Shown here: positions 54,640 to 64,000 of the stretch, in pieces | Layout: each line of letters starts with the position of its first letter | Numbering within the stretch: the first letter of the stretch is position 1 | Assembly (NCBI RefSeq): GCF_040954645.1 | Contig: NC_092806.1 | Coordinates: 74,960,141-75,024,140 of the forward strand | Direction: 5' to 3' | Length of the DNA: 64,000 nt | DNA from: Diabrotica undecimpunctata | Taxonomy: Eukaryota > Arthropoda > Insecta > Coleoptera > Chrysomelidae | Made by a program: the position numbers and the translations under genes | Notes under the pieces: generated by a model | The model's database searches: none | The model's input: the letters and a program-made list of their open reading frames with translations, nothing else | What the model was told of the DNA's origin: nothing

Positions 54640-54890
54640 GCTTCTTCTGATTTTTTTGTACCATATTTTTTTTTGTATTTTTGGTGTTGCCAATCAAAGG
54701 ACTAACGTGACAATGATATTAAAGCATCCATCATACAGTCCCTATTTATCACCTTACGTTTTTCATATCTTTGGACCACTGAAAAAGGCGTTAAAAGGTA
54801 ATCTTCAGTTGAATAAAGAAGTAAAAAATACCGTAAAAGAATTTTTCAAGCAACAGCCACAAGAATTCTTGAAGCTGAGTTGGTGAGTTA
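54640..54890 (+). pseudogene. mariner-like transposase C-terminal fragment
   Basis: LKHPSYSPYLSPYVFHIFGPLKKALKG, where the usual third catalytic Asp of PYSPDLSPCD-type motifs appears as Tyr, is followed by EVKNTVKEFFKQQPQEF. Only the end of the gene is present. Confidence 0.65.
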
Positions 54891-57307
54891 TGTTTCTTAA
54901 TTGTAGTGGTAATGATTTGTAGATGTGTTTGCCAATAAATTTTTTCTGTTCAAAAAATGGGTTTCAATTGAACAAGCTTCATACATTGCACGTTGCACAT
55001 TAGGTATATTTAAATAATAATTTATTATTTTTCTTGAGTATATTCCTTTTATTTACATTTAATGTTTTCGTTTTATTACTAATTTCGTCTCCACTCATTA
55101 CTACTTTGCCACTTCTGGTAAATACTTATGTATATTTTACTATTAACTTTGTATTTTTTAAAGATTTAGTCTGTAATAAATAAGTAAACTTTATAAGATG
55201 TATTAAAGTGCTCTTACCAAATGAACCATAGAAAAGTCAGCAGAAAATAATCCCATTACTGTAAAATTTAAGTTCCTGTTGATTTCATGCAGAGAAAATA
55301 ATTTTAGCTAAAACAAAAAATAAAAAATCACATGAATCCTGATTTTACTTTTATTTTACGGTTCTTTAAATGTTAATAGATATCAACAAAAAACCTTTTT
55401 ATAAAATAACAGGATTCGAAATCAATTTTACGAATGAAAAGTTGGGAAAATTGAATTGACTAAAGTAATTAACATAAAATATGGTGCACAGACAAAAAAA
55501 TGAAGTTCAGAAACTATTTTTTTGGGCATTTTGAGCACGATATTTACTATTTCTAATGGGAAATAAACACAATTTTAATTAAAAATACATTTTGATTTAA
55601 GTAGAGTTCCACGTCGAAAATTGAACTGTCAAAATAAATAAATTTTCGGTTAAAAATGTGTCCCATTCCTATTAAAAACCGTAGGTAACAAAAAATTATG
55701 GAAAGTAAGCAAATAATAAAAAATGATAATGTATAAAATTATTGAAAATAGGAAATAAAAAGCGTATTTAACATTAATATTGTTCTTTCCCTTTTTCTTG
55801 CTTTTACACTATCCTTTTGGAGGCTTTAGGAAAGGTATTTGGTTTGTTTGAACTTTGAGTATTTGCAGTTGACCCTTGGCCATTTTATTATCGCGATTCT
55901 TTAATTACTCGTATTTTCATTATTTTCTTCTGTGTATTACTATTTTTATTTTCACATTTAGCTTTCTTTTATTTTTTATTTTGTACGTACTTTTTACTTT
56001 TTCTCTTTCTCATTTTTCTGAAAATAGTCTTAAATGTATTCATTTTTTATGGGGTAATCGATATCGCTTTATTTTGTTTTTGCTCGTACTTTTTTATTGA
56101 ACTTTTTCTGTTATGCTCTATTTATCAAACTCAATAAAAAGTAGTAGTAAATTTAATAATTAAAGTTATACTTGTCAAATTTTAACATTGACTGGAAATG
56201 GCTGGAAGTTAGTATACAACCAAGCATGCGTACTGATAAACAATCTTACGACACGCATACAAATTATACTTTGAATAAAAACATATTTTTCGAAAAAATC
56301 TGCTTTATTGTTTGTTAAAGTATTTGCCTTTAAAATCAATACATTTTTGTATTGAAATAAACTAATTGTCGGAGCACTTAGGTCAGTCCGAAATAGGTAT
56401 CTCATAAATGAGATTTTTTGTACTTCGACAGCCACATCTGGAGCTGTTAGCTCCAAGATTATTTTACTTTAAAACTAATTACCGACCAAGTATCATCTGA
56501 AGTTAAGTTTGTTATATAAAAAAAATGATCTACATAAAGGACCTCAGCATTTTTCTTATGTAGAAGTGGTTACAGTTAAATTATCTGAAATTTTGCAGAG
56601 GGGTAGCTTTGAGGCCATGCTGATCCAAATATGCATGTTTCAGTAAATACGTGCAACTAACTTCAGGAATTAATTAAGCATAAAAGATAATGACAGTTTG
56701 CTATATAAACGTATGCCTGCAAATGCTTCCTTTTCCAAGATACGGGGTGTTAAAATTTTTCTTAAAAACTAACGATTTATTATTTATTACTATAAAACTA
56801 ACGATATGAAACTGGTTGAGATATGCTAATGAAATTTGGTGGGTTTTAGAAGTTGGTTATTGCGCATTTTTTGACATACACATTGATGAATTTTATATTC
56901 TCATTGCCGTTGACGGGTAATGGCATCAATTTTTTTAAAGAAAAAATTGTGCGCCACTGACATTTTTCAAATTAAAAATGTTTTTTAAATTCTTCATTTA
57001 ATCTATCAAGAACTATTAGCCCAGTCTGGTTAAAAAAAAAGGTGGAAAAATGTTTCGCAGATATCTGAAGCTTTTAAGACATATGTGGGGGATACTAGAT
57101 GATGAATAGATGAAAAGATACTCCTGGCAAGGTTTTACCTTGCGTTTTTTTTAAGCAATAATTTATGGTCACAATTAGATTTTTTGTCTATAAATTTTTT
57201 CCCTTATATTTTAAATAAACAATATTTATGTCATTTTTTTATGTCAAGAATATCTTTATTTTGAGCTACTACTATTGAGCTTGCCCTATGCATGATGCTG
57301 GACACAT
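54891..57307. other. AT-rich interval, nothing recognised
   Basis: No coding signal that resembles a known protein. The open frames here are low-complexity. Confidence 0.6.
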
Positions 57308-57738
57308 TCAGCAAATTTCATAGGATTCTGTAAGACTTAGACTATCTCAGCAGTTAAATTCATATTGAGTTTTCATCGAAATTATTTACAAAATAAACGT
57401 TTGAAAAAGGGGTATGTTTTTTACTTATAAACAATTGTAATAACTTCTATATTTTTCAAGCTACAGACTTGTACGTACAACCATTGGATAGCTGGTAAAA
57501 AAGCTCACATTAAAAAATAAAAAACCTATGACCAATAGGAACGAAGTTAGTGACTATTTTTTTAAAAATCATACCTCCATTGTTTATAAACATTAAGAAG
57601 TAAAATTTGCACAAATTTTGAATGAAAATCTAAACTTTATATTGAAACTTATAGCTATAAAATTTATCTAATTTTTTGAAACGACGGTACTTTCGAAAGA
57701 TCGACATAAGAAAGTGGAGAGGATATCTGTTTCAGCTC
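57308..57738 (+). repeat. Noncoding repeat, inverted partner of 63543-64000
   Basis: It shares long stretches in inverse orientation with the right end of the window, for example ACAAGTTTGAAAAAGGGGTATG-like, GCTACAGACTTGTACGTAC, TTTATAAACATTAAGAAGT and CTTTCGAAAGATCGACATA. It is followed (57739-57870) by a TTTTTTTT-TCGGC and CTCGGCTTCCTTTGCAGC module similar in layout to 40735-40995. Confidence 0.85.
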
Positions 57739-59499
57739 CGTTTTTTTTTTTCGGCATTGGAACTTCAAATTGCAACACGTAGGAAAAATTTACATTTTCT
57801 CGGCTTCCTTTGCAGCTGCAAGCCTCTTTTTTTTATACTGGCGTAGCTCGTCAAAATATAAATAACTACATAGTTTTCACTGGCCGGAAAATATGGGAAA
57901 ACTCGGAAAAATTGAGTCCATTTGAAATTCACCCTAAATACTTACTTTTTTTAAATTTGCTGGAATAGTCTGTCGCAGTATTAATAATGATGACATAATT
58001 TTCACCCCCATAGATCTAGGAAAATCCCGGAAAATCAACATATGTTTTTTCATTTTATATCAATGATGTAATAATACTTATATATTTTATAAATTAAATT
58101 TCAGGTAATTTTTTACACATTATATTATTATATTCCTTATATTAATTATAATTGTTTGTATTTTTATAATTAACAATATTGATTTTTATTCTATTTTTCT
58201 TACAAATATGATATACAATATTAATCTAATCTGCCTTACTGCTTTGATAAAATAAGTCGATTTTTTCATCACTTGCCTTATTAAATTTTGCAATGTTTAT
58301 TGAACTTTACTTTTTTTATTTTCTTTACATACATTGGTTTAAAAGTTAAAATTTGGTTCATTTATTCGACTTCACTGTCAGGTCTGAACCTTTTTGTTGC
58401 AGGTTGTTTGTCTTCACTTATTAAGTCAGTCTTTCCATACATTAACATATTAATGGGCGATCTTAAGGTTGATGTGCACCCCCCAAAAGACAAACTGTAA
58501 ATTCAAAAAATTTGAAAAAATTTGAGAAGGTATATGTGATAACTAGAAGTATTTTGACAACTTTTAAGCAAACTTCATGTTTTCGTTTTTGAAAAAACTC
58601 AAAAAAACTACTTTTTTCCAAGTATAAAGCGGGAAAACCAAACATAGGATTCTGTTAATTTTTTTACAGCATCAAGATATAATTATAAGAAATACTCATG
58701 AATTTTTTGAAAATTTTTGAATTTACAGTTTTGTCCCAATAGGAAAAAGTAATATGTTTCGGCTTATAACAAAGTTACCGGTAAGAAACCGAAAATTTTT
58801 TTAATAACAACATATATAAAACTGTAAAAGTGGAAAATATTTGCAATAAAACGTTAAATATTTTTTCCTAAACATATGAAAAATCGCGTTAAACAAGAAT
58901 TATGTCTTGAACTACCGCCTTCAAATTGTAATGTAGGGAGATGGCTCCATCTGAAACAATGGTAGTATTTATCATCGATAGATAGCATTACGTTCGGCTT
59001 CGAAACGCTTCAAACTAAACGTCATACTAACAGGGTTGCCATATCAATTACTTTGTACAACACTTTGGCAGATTATAACAAAATTTATTATAAATGTTAT
59101 CGGTTTGAATTTTGAACCGGTCATGCTGAAACTTACAGAGTTACACAATAGTAGATACTGCAACTTTTATTTTGAAAGTACGATATTATAAAATTTACAC
59201 TTTATAAGTAATATATCTATAAAAAACCTATTTAGTTTTACAAAACTATTTAGGCAATTTTAGTTAATTATTTTAGTATTTATAAACAATAGTGCTCCTT
59301 GCATAACCAGTGGCGTACTCACAATTTTTCTGAGGGTTAGGTTTTGAAATTTTTTTATGCTACCTCTATTGTGAGTCCCTAAAATTTGGGTTTTATTTTA
59401 ATTTAAAGTACTAAAGATAGCAGTGCCAAAGATTCAGGTATTTATTATCCTGCCTACCAACTAAAACCACCCTCTCTTACGTGTGTGCATTTGACTGTC
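57739..59499. other. AT-rich interval, nothing firm
   Basis: It continues the repeat family to about 57900. After that I see no gene and no clear repeat. Confidence 0.55.
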
Positions 59500-59560
59500 G
59501 CACGTACCGTACTCCGAAAGGAGTGTGGAGGCACGTACCGTACTCCGAAAGAGGTGGGGA
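59500..59560. repeat. 31-bp tandem duplication
   Basis: GCACGTACCGTACTCCGAAAG occurs twice, in 59500-59530 and 59531-59560, followed by GAGTGTGGAG and AGGTGGGGAG. It is locally GC-rich in an AT-rich setting. Confidence 0.85.
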
Positions 59561-59663
59561 GGTCACTGTAAGACTGACGACACTCACTTTTTGGAACACT
59601 CACTTCTCTTATCTAAATCTTATCTATTGTTCTAAAGCGCCTTTCTTGTGGCATTTTAAAGTA

Positions 59664-60197
59664 ATTACTATTTTAATGGGAATAAGCCACAATTGAAGGT
59701 TAAAATAAGTTTATTAATGTTTGACATTAATCCAACTTGTAAATACAATACATTTTGGAGACGGCTATCGCCGTATTCCCGTTCTTTTCCGCCAATCCTG
59801 CCGGTTTAAGGCATGCTCCTCCTCCAGACCTTTTGATTCCATCGCTCTTCTAATTCCTTCATTCCATGAGCGTCAAGTTCTATCTCTTTTTCTTCTTCCA
59901 GGGGGCTTCAATTTGTGAAGTTTTTGGGGCCAAAGTATATCCCATTTTACATATTCTCTGTATAGACGCTTCATCATAAATTCTAGATCATAAGAATCTT
60001 GAGCTAGAACGACTTGGTCATCCGCAAAGTTTAGGGAGAACACTACGTCATTTCCTATGTGGATTCCCACTATTCTTTTTTCCATTAATTGTTGGAGTAT
60101 AAACAAGTTATCAGTGCAAGATCAAAGATCAAAGATTCAAACGTCAATAAACTCATTTTAACCTTCAATTCCGGCTTATTCCCATTAAAATAGTAAT
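59664..60197. repeat. 61-bp inverted repeats flanking a LINE fragment
   Basis: 59664-59724 (ATTACTATTTTAATGGGAAT...) and 60137-60197 are inverse copies with a few mismatches. Between them lie 412 bp of an internally deleted minus-strand LINE. Confidence 0.8.
59760..60106 (-). pseudogene. LINE RT/C-terminal fragment with internal deletion
   Basis: Minus strand: GIHIGNDVVFSLNFADDQVVLAQDS (RT catalytic FADD), RLYREYVKWD, then directly the C-terminal GRRKRDRT, RRAMESKGLEEE and DRQDWRK. The RT thumb that should separate the two parts is gone. Same LINE group as 28712-29092. Confidence 0.65.
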
Positions 60198-60209
60198 CCA
60201 GTCGTTGGC

Positions 60210-60690
60210 CCGGTTGGTGTTTCTTTTATTCTTCTTTCTTTTTAATGACTGCTCGGATGTAATTGTGAACACTATTCCATCCCTCCGTACTTCCCGCCAT
60301 CTTCACGATTATCTCTCTTACAGTCGCAGGGTTTATACCTATTTCGTTATACATTCTGTTTTTCTCCACTGTACATCTATGATACTCCAGCATTGTGTGA
60401 GTAACAATGTTGGAATATTCGCAGTATAGGCATTTATCTGTATCTGTCTTTCTGAACATGTGAAGATACGCCCTAAAACAGACAATCTAACCAGTCTACT
60501 TAGGCTCGGGATCAGCATCTTGGTCCACTGGGCAACATCTGCCTTGTTGTTCTCCTCTTCTTGCCATCTTTCCATTGATCTTTCCCTTTCTTCTTTTTTT
60601 ATAGCTGTTGTCAAATGCTCTATTTTGTGAAATGTGTCTTTTCTACTGCTAGCACATGCAGAGACATGCAACCCGTGATAGTCCACAATG
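60210..60690 (-). pseudogene. LINE 3'-terminal coding fragment (R1-like style)
   Basis: Two minus-strand frames: RERSMERWQEEENNKADVAQW and LIPSLSRLVR, then, shifted, TDTDKCLYCEYSNIVTHTMLE and GINPATVREIIVKM. A W..RW region ahead of a C..C...H...C-like knuckle is typical of the C-terminus of R1-type LINEs. One frameshift is seen. Confidence 0.6.
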
Positions 60691-60699
60691 TCTACGACC

Positions 60700-61100
60700 T
60701 GTCTACTTTTGTCATAAGCCTAATATTAGGTATCTATATCTAAATATAACGAAAAATATTATTAATTATTGTGTATTTATACAATAATTATTATGTTCTA
60801 CATATTTAACGTGGTAATTTAATTATTCAATTAGCGTTTTGAATTTTTTGTATTGTATGTGAAAGACAAGTTACATTTTCCTACTATTCTTTATATATTT
60901 TTTACTTTATATGCTCTGGGGAAGGGGGGTGTAACCCCCAAAACCCCCTTATTTTGTATATTTTGTATTGTGTGTATGTATTGTATATTAAAATATACTC
61001 GCTATATATCGCTACTTCAATACAAAAGAGCCACAGACTGGTAATTGTAAAATTAAGTACATTTACTTTCGAAATATAATAAACACTAGAGACCTCGCCC
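60700..61100. other. AT-rich interval, nothing recognised
   Basis: No gene or repeat that I can support. Confidence 0.55.
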
Positions 61101-61109
61101 TGTGGACAA

Positions 61110-61683
61110 GGCATTACAGCCTGCAAGTCATATACTGCAACTATAAATATCTCAGTAACTTTTTGTTTGTCTTTTTCTTTTTCTGATCTTGAAAGAATTT
61201 TCTCTTTCATCTGGTTTTTGTTTCGCTTGTAAACTTGGTTTATCGTCAGCATTATTAGAGAATGTACATTCTTCACACTGGTCTTTCTTGGGCTGACAGG
61301 AGATATTAAAGTCTATCACAAAAATGTCATCATGCATTTGGTGTGGAATATATTGTTTATCCTCAGAAACACATTTAGTAACATAATTTCGGTGTAAAGC
61401 AGCAATGGTAAGACCGCTTTCTATATATTCGCGTTTAGAACGAGATCTACAATAATGGCTCTCGATTCTCGGAATGGAGTTAATATGAACCCCGACGTCG
61501 TCGTAGAGATGGATTAATCTGGTGATGATTATTGTGTCTTCCTCTAAGATCTTCATCCTGAATGCCTTTGACAGTACAGTTATTGTTCTTTTTCACAACA
61601 GATCTGATGGTTTTCTCGGAAATATCTAGGGTATTCATGAAGAATATTTTGCATACTATCTTACGTTCAGTACCTAAAGGCAA
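61110..61683 (-). pseudogene. Unassigned DDE-type transposase, N-terminal fragment (family member 3)
   Basis: Minus strand, two overlapping frames: RKIVCKIFFMNTLDISEKTIRSVV with RGRHNNHHQ, then VGVHINSIPRIESHYCRSRSKREYIESGL, LHRNYVTKC, IFVIDFNISCQPKKDQCEEC. IESHY, the basic -REYI stretch and the KKDQC--C knuckle line up with ESHYSRKHTSKKYL and NDTCNNC in the element at 15780-18684. The catalytic half is missing. A frameshift lies near 61500. Confidence 0.5.
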
Positions 61684-61689
61684 ATGTAT

Positions 61690-62479
61690 GCGTTGTTAAA
61701 ATTTTTGCGTGTACTGTCAACGCGTATAATATAACGATACTTTGGTACAATATAGACTTTTTATTAGATATCAGAGCTGGGAACAAATTAATTACAATTA
61801 AAAATTGAGTATGCACTTTACTTAAAAGTAAATGTAATTAATTTCCCTCTGTAGCTGTGATGTGATCGTTATATTTTCTTTTTCGAGATAAAAATGTGAT
61901 TACTTTTCACTATGGTATTAAGAAGCCTAAACAAAATTAAAATAAAAATACAATCAGTCCCATTAAAAATAATGACCTAATTTGATGAAGAACAAACAAA
62001 CAATAAACAAATGAACTAATTTGATAAAAACGAAGACATAGTAAAATGTATTAATCCATAAAGACTGAGATAGTAATTTTTAACTATCAACAAAAATGTA
62101 ATATAATATGATGTACCAATTTAATGGTAATATGATATTCACAGATATAGCAGCAATAATTTCTTTGTCGATAAAATTGTTTAGATAATTATTATATTCC
62201 GAGTGACACAGCAGAGCAGTAAAGTATTATACATAAAGATGGTGTTAAAGATATCTCTGCTTACTTGGTCTACTAATATTATAAGTTATAGTGTAGGTAT
62301 TTGATATTTACTGTTTACACAACTTGGCAACTCAGCCAATTGATATAATGATAGAAAACTGCAATTTATGTTCGGGTTTGGAAATATCACAGAGTCATCA
62401 AGTAGAAATCTACGATTAAGTTAAAAAAATTACCACAGTAGTATGCCGCAGTAGAGCCATCTCTAGGATCAGAAACAAA
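61690..62479. other. AT-rich interval, nothing recognised
   Basis: No coding signal or repeat supported. Confidence 0.55.
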
Positions 62480-63542
62480 TTAATCTAGGGTGAAGATCAA
62501 CCTTAATGCCAAGGTGGGTCAAGGTAAGGTAGGAGAACAAGTAGGAAAATATGGGCTTGGAAACAGAAATGACAGAGGAGATCGATTGATTCAATTTTGC
62601 CAAAGTGAAGACTTTGTAATAACAAATACCTTTTTCAAATTACCTCCTCGACGGTTATATACATGGACATCTCCACAACATAAAAAAGAAAAAATAGTGA
62701 GAAATCAAATAGACTATATTATGATAGCAAGGAGGTATCATAATGCTGTTAAATGTACTAAGACGTACCCAGGAGCTGATATAGGCTCAGATCATAACCC
62801 GGTAATTACTGTGATAGAGGCGAGACCAAAAAAGATTAGAAGACCACACAGAAAGGCACTAGATTTAAATAAACTTAGAAACAAAAATATACGACAAGAA
62901 ATAGGAGAAGAAATAAATGAAAACCTCCGTTCAGTGTAGCAACAAATTAACGATACAAACAACGTTAACCAAAAATTAAAGTACATAAATACAGCTATAC
63001 AAACAGCAGAAAAGAAACATCTTACAAAAACAACAACAAAGAATAAGGGGTGGATGACACAAGATATACTAGACTTGATGGAACAAAAAAGAAAGATGAA
63101 GAATTACCCAGACAAATACAAAGAAATAAAAAAACACATAAAAAAATAAAAGAAGCCAAAGAGGAGTGGATTAAAGAACAATGTGAAGAAAGGGAAACCT
63201 ATGAGAAAAAGTATATTCAATATCCACAAAACAGTAAAAGAGATAACAGGAAGCATAAAGAAATGCCAAATAGGTAAACTTAAAGACAAAGATGGAAATC
63301 TTATTGTAGATCTAGAGAATAAAATAAAAAGATGGACAGAATACCTGAATGAATTATTTGAAGACGATAGAAACAACTTTCAGATAATCAATGCAACTGG
63401 GCCAGACATATTGAAAGAAGAAGTAGAATACGCAATAAAAAACGCTAAAAATGGAAAAGCAAATGGACCTGATAAAATTCCTACAGAACTGTTGAAGCTT
63501 TTGAACGATAAATCCGTAACCATAATATTAAATTTTGCAGCG
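62480..63542 (+). pseudogene. LINE endonuclease C-terminus and RT start
   Basis: 62490-62939: NAKVGQGKVGEQVGKYGLGNRN, FFKLPPRRLYTWTSP, RNQIDYIMIARRY and GADIGSDHNPVI (catalytic SDH of the endonuclease). Then, after frameshifts, a charged linker (KEEWIKEQCEERETYEKK) and the RT start (EEVEYAIKNAKNGKANGPD, IPTELLKLL). It ends abruptly at 63543, where the inverted noncoding repeat begins. Left truncation is at about 62488. RTE-like style. Confidence 0.75.
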
Positions 63543-64000
63543 AGGAGCTAAAACAGTTTCCCCTCCACTTTCCTATGTCGATCTTTCGAAAGTAACTTCG
63601 TTTCGAAAGGTTTTAAGTTTCGAAAAATTGGATGAATTTTATAGCTATAAAATTCAATATAAAGTTTAGAATTTTATTCAAAATTTGTGCAAGTTTTACT
63701 TCTTAATGTTTATAAACAATGGAGATATAATTAACAAAAAAATTGTCGCTAACTTCGTTCCTATTGTTCATAGAAGGTTTATTTTTTTTTGTTGAATGTG
63801 AGTTTTTTTACTTGCTATCTAATGGTAGTACGTACAAGTCTGTAGCTTGAAAAATATAGAAGTTATTACAATTGTTTATAAGTAAAAAACATACCCCTTT
63901 TTCAAACGTTTATTTTGTAAATAATTTCGATGAAAACTCAATATTCATTTAACTTCTAAGATAGTATAAGTATTAAAGAATCCTATGAAATTTGTTAAAT
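63543..64000 (-). repeat. Noncoding repeat, inverted partner of 57308-57738
   Basis: Reverse-complement copy of the repeat at 57308-57738, starting with AGCTAAAACAGTTTCCCCTC and continuing to the window edge. It cuts off the LINE RT at its left. Confidence 0.85.

Noticed and set aside
1..64000. CRISPR array, rRNA, tRNA or host protein-coding gene
   Set aside because: No regularly spaced repeats, no recognisable tRNA or rRNA segments, and every supportable coding trace belongs to a transposable element. A weak or highly split host exon could be missed without a search.

Overview
The window looks like insect (arthropod) nuclear DNA, possibly beetle, and is a graveyard of transposable elements. 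It is very AT-rich, it carries long (TA)n microsatellites, and almost every protein-like stretch on either strand belongs to a mobile element: LINEs of several clades, BEL/Pao and Ty3/gypsy LTR retrotransposons, a Penelope-like element, and piggyBac, PIF/Harbinger, Tc1/mariner-type and unassigned DDE transposons. I see no host gene, rRNA, tRNA or CRISPR array. All family calls were made by eye from translated motifs and by comparing stretches of this sequence with each other. No database search was run.

Layout. 1-2600: remnants of two LINE types. 3830-13196: a decayed BEL/Pao element on the minus strand with a 5-bp target duplication (TACGG). Its 3' LTR (on the left) is split by a 5'-truncated I/Nimb-like LINE at 4298-8114. 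Its 5' LTR side (on the right) carries an extra, mostly deleted repeat unit. 13370-15283: an unassigned transposase remnant, then a Jockey-type LINE. 15284 to about 29454 and beyond: a second BEL/Pao element (minus strand) that received three cut-and-paste transposons, each with its own type of target duplication (ATTT at 15780-18684, TTAA piggyBac at 19293-21483, TTA Harbinger at 22782-25728), plus a LINE tail with a fold-back 5' junction (28581-29114). 31427-33731: a huge inverted repeat. 34067-38760: a Penelope RT fragment and a minus-strand I-type LINE that contains a Penelope-like tail with a hammerhead-ribozyme-like core. 41479-43905: a gypsy remnant (minus). 44648-48700: a LINE fragment, then a Tc1-like element split by an intact transposon at 46042-48447 whose 446-residue transposase has a DD82E catalytic spacing. 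48732-54890: mariner, gypsy and piggyBac fragments with a recent segmental duplication. 57308-64000: an inverted pair of a noncoding repeat, and more LINE and transposase fragments.

How the parts relate. Nesting gives a relative age order: the BEL/Pao and Tc1 hosts are older than their inserts. The youngest-looking parts are the DD82E element, the I/Nimb-like LINE (two nearly open ORFs) and the 401-bp duplication at 48922/50842, whose copies differ at one base that I could see. Two layouts deserve attention. In the Harbinger element the transposase and the MADF-protein gene lie on opposite strands, each with an exon inside the intron of the other. The DD82E element sits at a TA inside a Tc1 transposase, and its removal restores the Tc1 reading frame.
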